Shown here one piece after another: positions 22,582 through 34,900 of a stretch of 64,000 nt of DNA. The stretch is taken from positions 123,822,719 to 123,886,718 of the forward strand of contig NC_080420.1 of the NCBI RefSeq assembly GCF_029873635.1. Direction: 5' to 3'. How positions within the stretch are numbered: the first letter of the stretch is position 1; every line of letters begins with the position of its first letter. Under the pieces are notes generated by a model. It did not search any database and was not told the DNA's origin. It was given only the letters and a program-made list of their open reading frames with translations. The position numbers and the translations under genes are program-made. This DNA comes from Malania oleifera. Its lineage: Eukaryota > Streptophyta > Magnoliopsida > Santalales > Ximeniaceae.

Positions 22582-23818
22582 CTAGCCCTCTTCATCGTGC
22601 CCTCCATAAGATGAACCCGCCTCATCGCCTCTCATGTCCATAGGATGCCTCCCTGTCTGATTATCAACATCGTTCAAGTCATTGAAGCGGTCATTTATCA
22701 CTATAAAGTTTGTCTACATGATGTTCTCCAGCTCAATGTAATTATTCTGAACATCAATGAACCTATTTTCTGATGAAACTGCAAGCTCCTTGACTTCTCT
22801 CTACACAGAGGTGAGGCAAGCATCTATGGACTCCATAAATTTGGCTATGGATTCCGATTCCCTGAATTCAGTGAAAGATGTGGAGAGTCTCTCAATGGTT
22901 GCCATAATTTCGGCATTAGACGATTGTGCTGGCTGCGTGGGCTGGTCCTGAGGAGCACCTAGCTAATCTCCCACTCTCCTAGGGGTCTGTGCTAACCACA
23001 TATTACCTACTAGCTCGAACCTTATCTGTTTCATTGTAGTGGAGGAGAAGATGTCTGTGGGTTTCCTTCTTACTAGTAGGGAGTGCCTCTCCTTTGTGAC
23101 TCCCAATCTCACAAATATTCTGTTCAGAATTCCCCCATATGACGTAATGATCTTGTGCCTAGTAGTCTTTATGAACATCCATTTTATAATCAGACTAGGT
23201 AGGTCTATCTTATTCCTCATAAAGAGACACCACATGATAAAGCAATCTAGGAAGGACACATACACCCTAGACCCACTCTTGGGCAAAATATAGTAGGAAA
23301 TCAAATGATGAATAATTTTTGCCTCCTGAGTGAAGGAATTATATGTAGGGGTATGGTTGAGGTTAACTACTGGGTGTTCCATGACCCGATTAACAAAAGC
23401 TTGAATAGTGAAGCCCTGTTCATTTATTCAAGTAGTCCCGGGGTCAGGGTAGTCAAAATCTCCTCCCTCAATCTCAAAAGTCTCTACAAGGAGCTGGCTG
23501 TCAAACCTAAAAGCTTCCTCTAGGACCCTAGAGTAATATCCCCGATCATTGTGTCCTATGTTTGAATAAAATAGTCTCACTAGAGTCAGGTACCCTGGGG
23601 TGGAAAGCAATGAATGGGTAGCACCCCTGGAACCGAAACATCTCTAAGATATTTCAAAAATATTGCACCAAAAAAGTGATGTTGAGGACTTTACCCATTA
23701 TCGCCTCCTTTGATATGAAATGTGTTTCGTAACGCATCTTCTCATTAGCGGATATGTACCATCCTCCGAAAGATTCTCCTGTCACTTGAGTTGCTTTCCT
23801 CTTATCTGCTTTTGGCAT
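22582..23818 (-). pseudogene. Second ORF: putative plant transposon protein domain (PF20167-like)
   Basis: Read from ATG 23818 to a TAG at 22582-22584 with one frameshift near 23595 and four internal stops. The N-terminal third (GWYISANEKMRYETHF, then GYLTLVRLFYSNIG) and the middle (IHHLISYYILPKSGS, INLP-like) follow the pattern of the widespread plant 'putative transposon protein' family, whose biochemical role is unknown. The C-terminal third looks coiled-coil with a GSSYGGHDEEG tail. It lies downstream of gag on the same strand, where pol would normally be. Three internal stops are at glutamine-like positions (CAG to TAG) and one fits CGA to TGA. Family assignment is from remembered pattern, not a search. 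Confidence 0.58.
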
Positions 23819-24401
23819 AATGTTTTGAGGACTTGATAGGAGGATTTGAGGAGAGAGTAAGAAAATATGAAGAGTGAGGGGTTTTGCTCTGAAGAATGGA
23901 GAAAAAATGAAGCTTTGGTTGCGAGCAAACCCTTTATAACTTGATGGTTCGGTTGACTAGGGATGGTCCTGGTTGACTATCCCTGTAATAAATCAAGCCA
24001 TTTATGTTTCTGTGTGGACGGCTAGGGAAGTGACCGGTCAGCTGGCTCTTCATTGACGTTTTAAATTTAACTGGTCGGTCAACTGGGTGCAAACAAAAAC
24101 ATTTGGCTATTAACCGATTGACTGGGGGTAAACCGGAAGGGTCTGGTTGACTGGACGGTGGACTGGGGGTTCTATTATAACAGTGCCTAGAGGGGGTCCG
24201 GTCGACTGGGCCTCACAAATTTTTGAAATTTATGCTTCATTTTCACCCCTTTTTGTGCATTAACCATTAAACCAAAAAGTTTGCATTTTCAATAACTAAC
24301 ATTTGACATTTTATACTAACACCAATTAGACCAAAATGTCCAAATAATTACCCTTAAATAAAATAAAATTATTTTGCCTTTGAAACATATGAAGGGCACA
24401 A

Positions 24402-25716
24402 TTAAGTTCTTGGGCTTAGGACCAAAGGTGGAGTCTTTGGGGTTCTCTTTGGTACCCATTTTTCTTTAAGCCTTGGCGGGTTAGAACCTGGTGTTTCTTT
24501 GACTCTCCACACTTGTTTGGGTTTCACACTTTTTCTTTTGAATGGACAATCAAATTTGGTATAACTCTTCTTTTTGCACAAAAAGCAAGTGGTGTGAGCA
24601 TATGGATTGGAGGAGGTACTAGCATAATATTTTAATGCTCTTACAAAGTATCCCATGTATAGGTTATTTCTCTTCTTATTTTCAATTCCATTCTAACCTA
24701 TGCCCTTCTTATCTAAGGTCATCTTCTGTGAACCTAAGAGCTTATCAAAATTTTCTTTACCCCATGTAAATGTATATATGATATTAACTTGGTCTTCTAT
24801 TTTATTTTCTAGGCTTAGAATTTTTAAATCTTTTAAGCCTTAGCAAATTGCTTGTAATTTTATGAACTCTTTGGTCATCTTGTTTGCTTTACACTCAAGT
24901 TCAGAAATATGAAAATCCTTTACATTATCACTAGAAATTTGGGATCGTAAGACTTTCAGCTCTTTTTCCAACTTTTCATTCTTGTTTTCTAATCTCATGA
25001 TTTTCAAGTCTTTTTCCTTTTCAACAATAATTTTTTTATTCTAATTCATTGAGTGATGCCTCATTCTTGTTTTTCAAAGCAAAATAACGTTTATGCGTTT
25101 TAACAAGAAACTTATGAGTTTTAATATATTCTTTTTGTAGTTCCTCATAAGTTGGCATGCATTCACTACTAGATTCATCACATGATTCACTATCACATTT
25201 ATCACAAGATATACTACATGAATTAGTATATGAATCAACAGAGATAGAAAGAGAGGAAAGTACCTCTTCATTAGTTAGTGCTATAAAGCACTAGTTTTCT
25301 CCTTCTTGAACATTTGAGCTTGAAACATCCGGAGTGGTGGCTTTCCTTTCCTCGGTCTCTCCATACCTCTTTTCAAGTTCTTCCCAAATAGCCTTAGCAC
25401 TTTGACATGTCATGATCTCTTTAAAAATGTTAGCATCTAAGGCACAATAAAGTATGTTCATAGCACTAGAATTAATTTGCAATAAATTGAAATCATGCTC
25501 ATTCATTTCACTTTCTATCCTAGGAAACTCTATATTTTGAATAATTTTCATTATGATATAGTTCCCTAAATCGACCACTTTCCAAGCCCTCCAATCAATA
25601 GTTTGAATAAATATGATCATTTTTTGTTTCCAAGCAATGTAATTAATGCCACAAAACATTGTAGGTCGTGATAAAGATCGACCCTCACAAAACGGGGTTA
25701 TACCAAAGTGAGCCAT
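24402..25716 (-). pseudogene. Copia-type gag (UBN2-like domain, coiled coil, zinc knuckle)
   Basis: Start ATG at 25716, 40 nt after the PBS. The first 140 codons contain FCGINYIAWKQKM and SAKAIWEELEKRYGE, hallmarks of the copia Gag UBN2-type domain. After a TAG at 25291 the frame continues (ALTNEEVLSSLSIS) into a long charged, coiled-coil-like region with further stops. It ends in a knuckle at about 24575-24615: C-x2-C-x4-Y-x4-C, where the expected His is Tyr. The C terminus WVPKRTPKTPP and a stop at 24402 match copia Gag proteins that end without pol. Gag packages RNA into virus-like particles. This copy is broken. Confidence 0.82.
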
Positions 25717-25755
25717 TGCAATCTTTATACAAATAGTGGTTAAGCTTATTGCAAC

Positions 25756-25770
25756 TGGACTCTGATACCA
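25756..25770 (-). other. Primer-binding site, initiator tRNA-Met type
   Basis: On the minus strand TGGTATCAGAGTCCA lies 2 nt after the 5' LTR, complementary in type to the 3' end of plant initiator tRNA-Met (one base off the usual TGGTATCAGAGCC). Confidence 0.85.
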
Positions 25771-25772
25771 AT

Positions 25773-28700
25773 TGAGGGGAATGGTGTAATCCCAAAAGGG
25801 GGTGAATTGGAATATTAAAACTTTTTGCGGATTATATAATCGATTCACCAAACAATATCCTAATCAAAATTCAGATTCGCATATGTAAAACAATCACAAC
25901 AATGTAAATGAACATACACGTGTTGACCTTATAGGTCACACCCGGTTTTGATAATGAAAAATACTCTAGTATTTGATAGCTTTCAAGTTTGTGTGCAGGT
26001 TTATATTAGTAAATCAATTGATGACACACGAAGTAAAGTTTGAAGACCCTGAAGATTATTTCTTGTTGTAATTTATATTATTTGGGTCTGTAATAATTTA
26101 TATTGGTCTGTAAAAATCTCTGCATGTCATGCATATAGGTTTGTAAGTTCAGAAATACCATAGACTGACCATAGGGACTGAATGACCTTAGGGCACCTTT
26201 CGGTCGATCGAAGTTGGATTTTTGAGATTATCTCAAAATGGCCCTTAAAAAGGCCTTAGAAAGACTCTAGGTCCCAACACGTGCACATAAGAAAGTCCCC
26301 AACATCACTTAAAATATCAGGGGAATTAATTGAAGAAAAAAAAATTTGACTTAATTGAAAATATGAGAGAGGTCGGGCAAGCGAACCCCAGGTGTTCAAA
26401 ATATCTCGGGCACCCAAACCGTTGGGATGTCAATGGTTTGACCAGGTTTCGGGAGACCGAACCTGTAATGAACGTATCTCCCCCGGGCGACCGAACCCAT
26501 GTTAGAATGCTTTTCACCAACCTGGCGCCTGAACCTTAATGTTCAAAAAGGCCTCGGGCGACCAAATTGGCTGGTTCGGTTAATCGAACTTGAAATCGAG
26601 CACCTGAACCTCAGACATTTGGCTACTGACTTTGATTTAGCCACCCGAGCATAATTTCGGGCACCTGAACCTTTTTAAAATGATTTTCTGGCTAAGTCTG
26701 TTCGGGCGACCGAACTTAAGTTCAACCACTCGAACCTCTTGGGTTAAAATATTTTTTACTGATTTTTTAATGGGGTAAACTGGGTTAATTTTCTTAATGG
26801 CTTTTAAAACAAATTTAATTATCCCGATTGAGTCCCCAACGGTCAAAAATTTCCCCTTGCCTATAAATACCTATTCATTTGTCATAATTAGCAAGGATTA
26901 GAAAAATTGATTAGGGCCAAACTCTCTCGAATTCAAAAATCCTTCTTTAGCCTATAATACTCCAAAACACTCATACACATCATCCTTCTTGATCTTGCAA
27001 GTGTTGTGAGTATATTTGGTGTGCTAGTGCTTATTAGGAATTGCTAATACTCCCATTGTCTTGCTTGAATATTTGATATTGATTTTGTGGAGTTTAGCAT
27101 AGTTTATCCCACATATTTTTTATTGATAAAATCTTGTATTAGGATAAACTCATAAGCTTAAGGATCTTTGCATTGTCATTGCAAGATTTCTATAGCTTTA
27201 TTTTTGTGTGCAATATATTTTACAAAACTAGATTTCAAACAACTCTTGTGCTAGATACATTTGAAAAAATATTTTTTGAGTTCGTTTGAAGATCATTGCT
27301 AGTATCTTTGAAACACTAATATGATATTGAGATTTAATATAATTTGCTTTCAAAGATTAACTTGTTCAAACACTTTGCGCATATTTGAGATTATACATCA
27401 TTGAGTGTTGATTGCACACGTAGAACATCGAGCTTATAGTTCTTACATCATTGAGGTGCATTGATTATACTGTGCTTAGTGGTATATAATTTGCTTAGCA
27501 TAAGAAGCGTATTTCTATGTACAAAAATTTCATATCATTTGTTGTATTCCAAGCATGGGCCTGAAGAGGGAGACTATCCCTATTGAATAGTCCAAGATTG
27601 GCTTAGATCCAGTTAAAAAAGTTAGGTACACCATCCTAGTAAGGCGTGTTGGTTGAGGTCAGCCCCATTAATTGACCTGATTGTAACTGGTGCCACTCGA
27701 CCCATTAAGTGAGCATTAGTGAAATCCTCGGGCTTGCGAGCTAGAGGCGGGGACGTTGGCATAGTTGGCCGAACCTCGATAACATATCGTGCGTGTTCTT
27801 TATATTTTTGCAAATTTATTTTCCGCACTTTTATTTTCAACGCATGTATGTTGTATTTTTTGATTGGATTTATAATTAAATAGAAAGACCCTAGGTTTGT
27901 ATAATGCTGCTGGTAGATTAGTTAAACCTAGGGACAAATTTTTTAAATACCCAGTTCACCCCCATCTTGGAAATACACCAAAGCTAACAACATGTGTAGA
28001 AATTAAAGAGATAAGGGTAAGAGAAATTGACACAGAGATTTTAACGAGGTTCGACAAATCCCGCCTATGTCCTCGCCTTGGGCAAACCCCCCAAGAATTC
28101 TATTATACCACTCATTCAATAGGGTGGAGCCACCCTCTACACCAGTCCTTTTAGGCGGACCAACCTCTCCAAGCGATACCCCACGCTTGGCACTCCTTCA
28201 ATAGGGTAGAGCCCCCCTTTCCAAGCAATACCCCACACTTGGCCTGATTTTGTACCCGAACCGTAAACCACTCCTTACAGGGTAGAGTCCCCCTCTTCAA
28301 GTGATGTACCCTCACTTGGCCACGGTTCACAACCCGAACCGCGAAGAGCTAATTTTGAAAAGATTTTTTGTACAACAAAATACTTCTTCAAGAGTTGATG
28401 TGTACAATTTGAAAAACTATATGCACTCTCAAATGATTTTAAAAATGAAGCTCGATAGAGTATATGATTTTTCTCTCAAAAATATTTTTTAAGTAAAAGT
28501 GAGAGTATGAAAAATGATTTCAAAATTGACCTTTATGAAATCAAATATGAGAAGCTTTTCAAGAAAGTATATATGATATGAATATATGCTCAAAGCTCTC
28601 TTGAATCACTTCAAAAGATTTTCTCTTAAAAATATATTCAAAGATAAGAATAGGAGAAACTAGGGTTTTCTTTCTAAAGAATTGATCTTTCAAAAATAAA

Positions 28701-29706
28701 AAGGCTTTCAAGCAAAATATATATGAGATTAAATATATGCTTAAGCCTTTTTGAATAACTCAAAAGATTTTCTCCGAAATGATTTTCAAGAAAAAAAGTA
28801 GGAGAAAAACTAATTTGATCTTTGAGATGAGTATAAAATGTAACAAAGAATCAAAAGAATAAACAATATATCTTTCACTATATTTCTCTAACCTTTGCAA
28901 CGAAATTGGGCTAAGTATTTATAGGCAATTTCAAAATATAGCCGTCATATGACCGTTGCACAATAAAATAATAATTTATTTTGAAAAAAATCTTACTGTT
29001 GGAGCTTAAAATGACCTGAAGCCAAGAGGTTTGGTCGACTGGCCAGAAGTCCGATCGGGGCGATTTTCCTTTTCGCGCACTATGATCCGGTCTTCCGGAT
29101 CAACCTTCGTATGAAGGCAAGTCGACTGGGCCAGATATGCTTAAGAGAGGCCAGTTGACTAGGCCTTGTATAAAATGCCCAAACCTTTAGTCTGATTGAC
29201 CGGGATTAACCATCCGGTCGATTGGCCCTACATAAAACCTCATTTTTTTAGGCATTATGCACAACCTGGTTGGCTGGGCTTAAGAGGCCGGTCGATTGAC
29301 CCTTAATAAAAAAAAGTTTTTGGTCTGTCTTTGATTTCAAAAATATTTTAAACCTTTGGTAAATGTTTAACTTTGAGTACAAAAGGTTTTTATGAATTTC
29401 TTGGGTTCCTGAGATTAATCTATGGTAATGATAGAGTTTAAATTTAAATCATATGGAATGCATGCACAAATTAAAACCTAATTACTATTACAATACAACT
29501 TGAGAAAATAAACAAGTCTTCAAGCTTTTGCTCTTTAGTAATCCATGGAATACGCCTTGGGATATGATCGTATAAGTGCTTTCAAGGCTTCTATATTGCA
29601 TCATCATTTTTTCTTTCTAAAAATATACCTATTTATTCGCTTAAGCACAAATTAGATGCTGTAATTTGTCATAATCAAAGTAGAGATCGGATTCAAAAAG
29701 TCAACA
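25773..29706 (-). mobile_element. 5' LTR of the pol-less copia-type element, split by a solo LTR
   Basis: About 1860 bp once the 2074-bp insertion (solo LTR plus TSD) is removed. Matches 19233-20998. The minus-strand TATA (TATAAATA) is at 28916-28923. A tandem duplication of about 64 bp (GATACCCCACGCTTGG block) at 28175-28260 is absent from the other LTR, and GGTCGACTGG-type motifs at 29030-29300 are more mutated. Confidence 0.88.
25921..27989 (+). mobile_element. Solo LTR inserted in the copia 5' LTR
   Basis: 2069 bp beginning TGTTGACCTTATAGG and ending GCTAACA, flanked by ACACG (25916-25920) and ACATG (27990-27994). The uninterrupted LTR at 19363-19390 shows the target once. It contains about ten GGGCGACCGAACC-like motifs at 26380-26740, a TATA box (CTATAAATAC, 26861-26870) and an AT-rich tail. 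No internal region or partner LTR is present, so unequal recombination between two LTRs probably removed the rest. The strand is set by the TATA box. Confidence 0.85.
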
Positions 29707-29711
29707 ATTAT

Positions 29712-31059
29712 TAGCATTATTTTTATTGAGGATAATAAATTAGTCAACTTCTCCGAACACCGTAGTAGCTCATCTATAACATCAAATAGCAACAGACATA
29801 TAAAAGGCTGGTGTGCTCTGTTTGCTGATTTGATGATACTGCTTTTTGTTGCTTCTCGGTTTGTTTTTCCTTCATCAGCATGGTTTACTTTCTGGTGGTG
29901 GCTCGAGAATTTTGAAGTGCATACTATTTGCTGGTGTGCCCTGTTTGCTGATTTAATGATATTGTTTTTTTCTACTTCTCGGTTTGTTTCTTCATCAACA
30001 TGGTTTTCTTTTTGGTGGTAGCTCGAGTTCTTTGAGGAGCTTGCTATTTGTTGGTGTGCTCTAGTTTGTTGATTTAATTTTTCTGCATGTTGCTGCTTCC
30101 CGGTTTAATTTCCTTCATAAATGTAGTTTTCTTTTTCGGGGTGGTTTTTTGAGTTACTTGTTTTTTTATTTATTTATTTTTATTTTTATTTTATTTTTTA
30201 TGGTTTTATACCTTTCGATTATTTTTGTTGGCCTTGTGCCCCTGGGATGCCCAGGTTGGTTGTATTTATTCGATTATGTTTGATGGAGAGCATTGGTCTT
30301 CCTTCTCTCAGGTATGTCTAGCTTTTCTGTACATATCCATTTTTTATCAATGTAATTTACATTTACTGATAAAAAAAAAAAAACAAACATATGAAAGGCA
30401 TAATAATAATAATAATAATAATAATTTAAAGCACTATTTTATATTAAAAAAATAAATATTAAAGTAATATCTTTATTTTTTGTGCATATTTTCTTACAAC
30501 ATGTTTAATATGACATCTAATTCAATTATAAGGTGTAGTTTTGCATTTGTCGTTAGCATCAAGCAGATGTTATTTGTGCAATTATACTCAATGATATTCC
30601 AACTAATGACATACGCTAACACACACATCCCAACTTCTTTCATCACTTAACTATTCTCATAAATTATTGGTTAAAATAAGTAAATATTGGGTCAAGTTGT
30701 TTACAAGCTATTCGATGCTTAGTGCAATAATAGTTCATTCAAACTTATTAGTTAAAATTAATGAGTTAAATTTGAATTTAGATTTTGAGTTCAAAAACTA
30801 AATGAGTTGAACTTGAACTAGACGATACTTACTCGATAAGTTCGTGAGCTAACTCATTTAACTAGTTCGCATTTGGATTATTTAAGAACTCAAATAATAA
30901 GCTTGTTTAATAGGTTTAGGGGTACCTAACTAATGAAGTAAGTTTATTAACTTTATAGTCTATAGAATTACAAATAAACTTGTCTATTTGCATGTTAGGA
31001 TGCTCATTAGTTATACATTTCATTTATTAAACATTATTTTGCGTGCGCGCGCGCACGCG

Positions 31060-31117
<58 letters not shown>

Positions 31118-31845
31118 TTTATATTTGAAAGTATTTTCTCTTTGGATAGTAATAATAACATAGTTTTATTTATCTTTTAAAATTTTTTAAATATATAAGA
31201 TAGTAAAAACAAATTAAAATATACTATTTTAAATAAACTATATATATATATATATGTACATTTATATTTAAAAGTATTTTCTCTTTAGATATCAATAATA
31301 GCATAGTTTTATTTATCTTTTAAATTTTTTTAAATACATAAGATAGTAAAAACAAATTAAAATATACTATTTTAAATAAACTATACATATATATATATAT
31401 ATATATATACTATTTTTTTTGTTTTAAATAAACTAAATAACTGTTTATTTATATCAATAAGCAATTTCTATATTTCTTATATATAATTAAAATTTTAACA
31501 AGATCAGTCTTGAATCATTTAGACTCGTTTTAAACTCGATTAGTAAATCAATCGAATAAGAACAAGTTTGAGCTCGACTGGTCTAGTTAATGAGTTAAGC
31601 TCAAGCTCTGTTTTAAATTTGAACATGTTAAAACTTGACTCAACTTAGTTTCGTTTGATTGCATCCCTAGGGAAAATGATTCCCACCGATGTCGAGAAAC
31701 CTAACCCTAACTCCTTCCCCCTTTATACCTCTTTATTTTTGTTGTTCTCTTGTCTTGTTTACCATTAGACATGTCTTGAGAAATTCGCCCTCCCTTTTTT
31801 ATCTTTTTTCTTTTCACCCTTTTCTCTCCAAAATTATGTAGTAAA
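29712..31845. repeat. U repeat, copy 3
   Basis: Full unit resuming right after the copia TSD (AATAAATTAGTCAAC at 29736). It contains a LINE-like insertion at 29809-30386 and a GC/AC/AT compound microsatellite at 31042-31112. A block of about 120 bp (AGTATTTTCTCTTT..ATATATGTACATTTATATT) is duplicated at 31133-31250 and 31268-31390. It ends with the promoter-like segment at 31668-31845. Confidence 0.8.
29809..30386 (+). mobile_element. LINE-like 3' end built on a roughly 115-bp tandem repeat
   Basis: The U-repeat target is duplicated as ACATATAAAAGGC (29796-29808) and ACATATGAAAGGC (30387-30399). The 578-bp insert has three degenerate tandem copies sharing TGGTGTGC, TTTGCTGATTTAATGAT, CTTCTCGGTTTGTTT and TTTCTTTTTGGTGGT. 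It ends with ATCAATGTAATTTACATTTA plus a poly-A run, typical of a 5'-truncated plant LINE. No reverse-transcriptase coding remains. Confidence 0.65.
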
Positions 31846-32457
31846 CTATTATTATCATTATTGTAATTATTAACAACAATAAATCAGTCAACAACTCTAA
31901 ACACTATAGTAACACATCTATAACATCGAATTGCAATAGACACAAAAAAGGCACATTTATAATTTAGGGTACTTTTTAACTCAGGGGATTAATGTTAAAA
32001 TAGTATATTTACTTTTCATGTATATTTTTGTGCACATGTTTAATATTTCATCTAATTTTACTCTAAAATGTATAGTTTTGTGTTTGTTGTTAGTACCAAA
32101 TGGACGTCATTTGTACAATTACACTCACTAGATTCCGACTCAATAATAGTTCATTTGAACTAGCTCGTTAGATAAATGAGTCAACTTTGATTTAAGATTT
32201 TAAATTCAAAAACAAAATGAATTGAGTTTGAGCTGGGAGGTACTTGGTTCAATAAGCTCACAAGCTAATTCATTTAACTAGCTTACACTTAGATTACTTA
32301 AAAACTTATATAATATGCTTGCTCGCTAGGCTCGGGAGTTAACAAATAAAGTTTATTAACTTTTTAGCATATAGAATAAAAATTAGGCTTGTCTATTTGC
32401 ATGTTAGGTGGCTCATTAGTTTATATATTTCATTTAGAGTTTATTTTAAATTATCAT

Positions 32458-32496
<39 letters not shown>

Positions 32497-33078
32497 ATAT
32501 ATTTTAAAACATTTTCTCTTTAGACATCACTAATCTCATAGTTTTATTTATCTTTTAAAATTTTTTAGATATATAAGATAGTAAAACACAAATTAAAATA
32601 TTATTATTTTTTGTTTTAAATAAAATAAATAATTGTTTATTTATACCAAAAAATGATTTTTAGATTTATTAATATACAATAAAAAATTTAACAAAATTAT
32701 TCTTAATTTATTAAGACTTGTTTTAAGCTTGATTATTAAATGAGTCGAACATGAACAATACTGAGTTCAGCTGGTTTAGTTAACGAGTCTAGTTTTAAAG
32801 GATCATTTATTAAACAGGCTAAGTCTAAACATTCTAAAACTCAGCTCAGTTCAATTCTGCTCGATTGTAACCTTGGGGACAATGACCCCTACCAATGTCG
32901 AGAAACCTAAGCCCTCCCTCTCTCGCCTTTGATACCTCTCCTTTGTTTTTATTGCTCCCTTGTCTTGTCTACCATTCAAATAGACATGTCTTGAGATATC
33001 CCTCCTCTCTTTTTTTTTTTTTAAAATTTTTATCCTTTTTTCTCCAAAATTATTTAATATAAAATTATGTAATAAACT
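31846..33078. repeat. U repeat, copy 4
   Basis: Complete unit directly abutting copy 3, head to tail, with an AC microsatellite at 32464-32494. It ends in the promoter-like segment at 32872-33078 and then trinucleotide runs (ACT then ATT) at 33077-33132. Its terminal 250 bp are the closest match to the fragment at 63692-64000. Confidence 0.8.
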
Positions 33079-33099
33079 ACTACTACTACTACTACTACT

Positions 33100-33134
<35 letters not shown>

Positions 33135-33480
33135 GTACAACAAATTAGTCAACTACTCTGAACACTATAATAACTCATCTATAATATCGAATCGCTATTG
33201 GCACAAGAAATGCATATTTATAATTTAAGGTATTTTTTATCTTTACTTTTCGTGTATATATTTTGTGCACATGTTTAATACATCTCATTTTACTCTAGAA
33301 AGTATAGTTTTGCATTGGTCATTAGTACCAAATGGCATCATTTATACAATTAAACTCACCGACCTCCAATTAACGGCATACGCTAACACACATCCCAACT
33401 TCTTTCATATCCCAATTGTTTTCGTCAGTCAAGTACTCTCTTAGATTTTATGTTAAAATAAGTAGATCACTAAAATACTC
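33079..33480. repeat. U repeat, copy 5, partial
   Basis: First third of a unit (AAATTAGTCAACTACTC, GCACAAGAAATGCATATTT, TTGCATTGGTCATTAGTACC). Similarity ends near AAAATAAGTAGATCACTAAA. Confidence 0.7.
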
Positions 33481-34900
33481 CCACACTCAAGTTTTGCTAT
33501 GCAAATCTTAGGTATCATATGTAAAACTACAACTATCGAACAATTACATCAAGTTTGACTATATCTCTTTTATCAAATACTATTGTACCTCTAGCCTTGC
33601 TATTAGGGTTTCTTTTTTTCTTTTTTTTTTCTTTTTCTTAAATATGGTAACCATTTTAACTCTCTGATCTTTTAAAAATGCTTGTCTTAGGAAGAAAGAA
33701 TTGGGTTTTAACAAAACTTTGACCATATTATGGAGCTACTATAAAAAAATGGTTACTAGGAGTATGTACTCAGAATTCTTGATAAATTATATTTTAAAAA
33801 ATCCTTTATAAAAGTTGCTATTAAAAAGTAAGAAAAATTATAAACACCCCCTTTATGATTTGTCTAAAAAATAAGAAGTGCCTTGTGGCTCCGTTATAAA
33901 CACTAAACCCCTTATACTTTCTAAGAATAAGTAAATAGCAAGTCTATTATTTTTTTTATCAATAAGAGGTTATGAAAAAATGGAAAAAAAAAAAAAACGA
34001 AAAACATCCACAGAATAATTAATTTAATTGAAGTATTAAATACTTAGATTAAAATTCATGTAATTAAGGACCTTCCCTAAAATTTCATAGAAAGATGTTG
34101 GACCCTCTTAAAGTTTGATAAAAGTACCTTCAAAGGTTTTAGAAATTGCATGAACTTCCTCAGACATTTGATTTGCAGCACACTTATACATTCCCTTCAT
34201 TAGTTAGCGCCAAATAGCCAAATGAAATTTCAAAAAAAAAAAAAAACTATTTTGCCTTTTTTTGCTTTTGACCCTCATGAAGTGACATAACACTGGCAAG
34301 AGATTCATTGTACACAATAACGGTGCCTTTTTAATGTGCATAAGCCAATGAACAATTGGGACAACTACCCCTAAAGATGTTAAGAAACTAGAAAACTCCT
34401 TTTGTACATCTTTGTTTTAGGTTTTTCTTGTCATGTCAAGAGATATTTCAAGAAGCTCCTCCTCTTTTTTTTTTTTTTCCCTCCCTTTCTCTAAACATCA
34501 ATATTAATATGTAGTAGTAGTAGTAGTAACATTTGGGGGAAATATGTAGACATCTTTTGAGATTTCAAAAAATTTATTAACTTTTCTGGATATTAGATAT
34601 TGAGACGCTTATACCCCTTTTGTCAATTTTTTGTTAAGCTTAAGGAGGGCGCATAAGTGTCCTAGAAATCAAACTTTCTATTCTAGGAGTTAGGGGCGAA
34701 GGAATTTATGGTCTTCCCAGTTTTGCTTTGCCTTTTGCTTCTCTAGTCTTGGTGGGTAAGTTTAGAAGGGGCATGTCCAAAAATGTCAAAATCTTAAAAT
34801 CTCATGAAAGCTTGTGTGTTTTTGCAAAACCTCGAGAGAGATTTATCGAATTTTAAAACGTTAGAAGAGATCTACTTGTTGCCAAATTGCAAAAAACTGC
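33481..34900. other. Unclassified AT-rich repeats between U-repeat copies
   Basis: No gene. Contains poly-A and poly-T runs, an AGT microsatellite at 34512-34528, a fragment resembling the U promoter-like part at 34355-34510, and at 34540-34880 sequence like that at 18780-19190. Ends of any element could not be fixed. Confidence 0.5.

Larger units (their letters stand above)
19233..29706 (-). mobile_element. Copia-type LTR element lacking pol, with gag and an extra ORF
   Basis: Minus-strand element with TG..CA LTRs and the duplication ATTAT at 19228-19232 and 29707-29711, inserted in an ATT tract of a U repeat. Its 3' LTR is 19233-20998, 5' LTR 25773-29706 (interrupted by a solo LTR), primer-binding site 25756-25770 and polypurine tract 20999-21013. 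The roughly 4.8-kb interior holds gag and one further ORF. No protease, integrase, RT or RNase H motif is visible, so it needs enzymes in trans. The AT-rich target makes the TSD weak alone, but ends, PBS and PPT agree. Confidence 0.88.

Noticed and set aside
31042..31112. Z-DNA-forming GC/AC/AT tract as a possible regulatory element
   Set aside because: It is present in variable form in each U repeat and is most simply a microsatellite.
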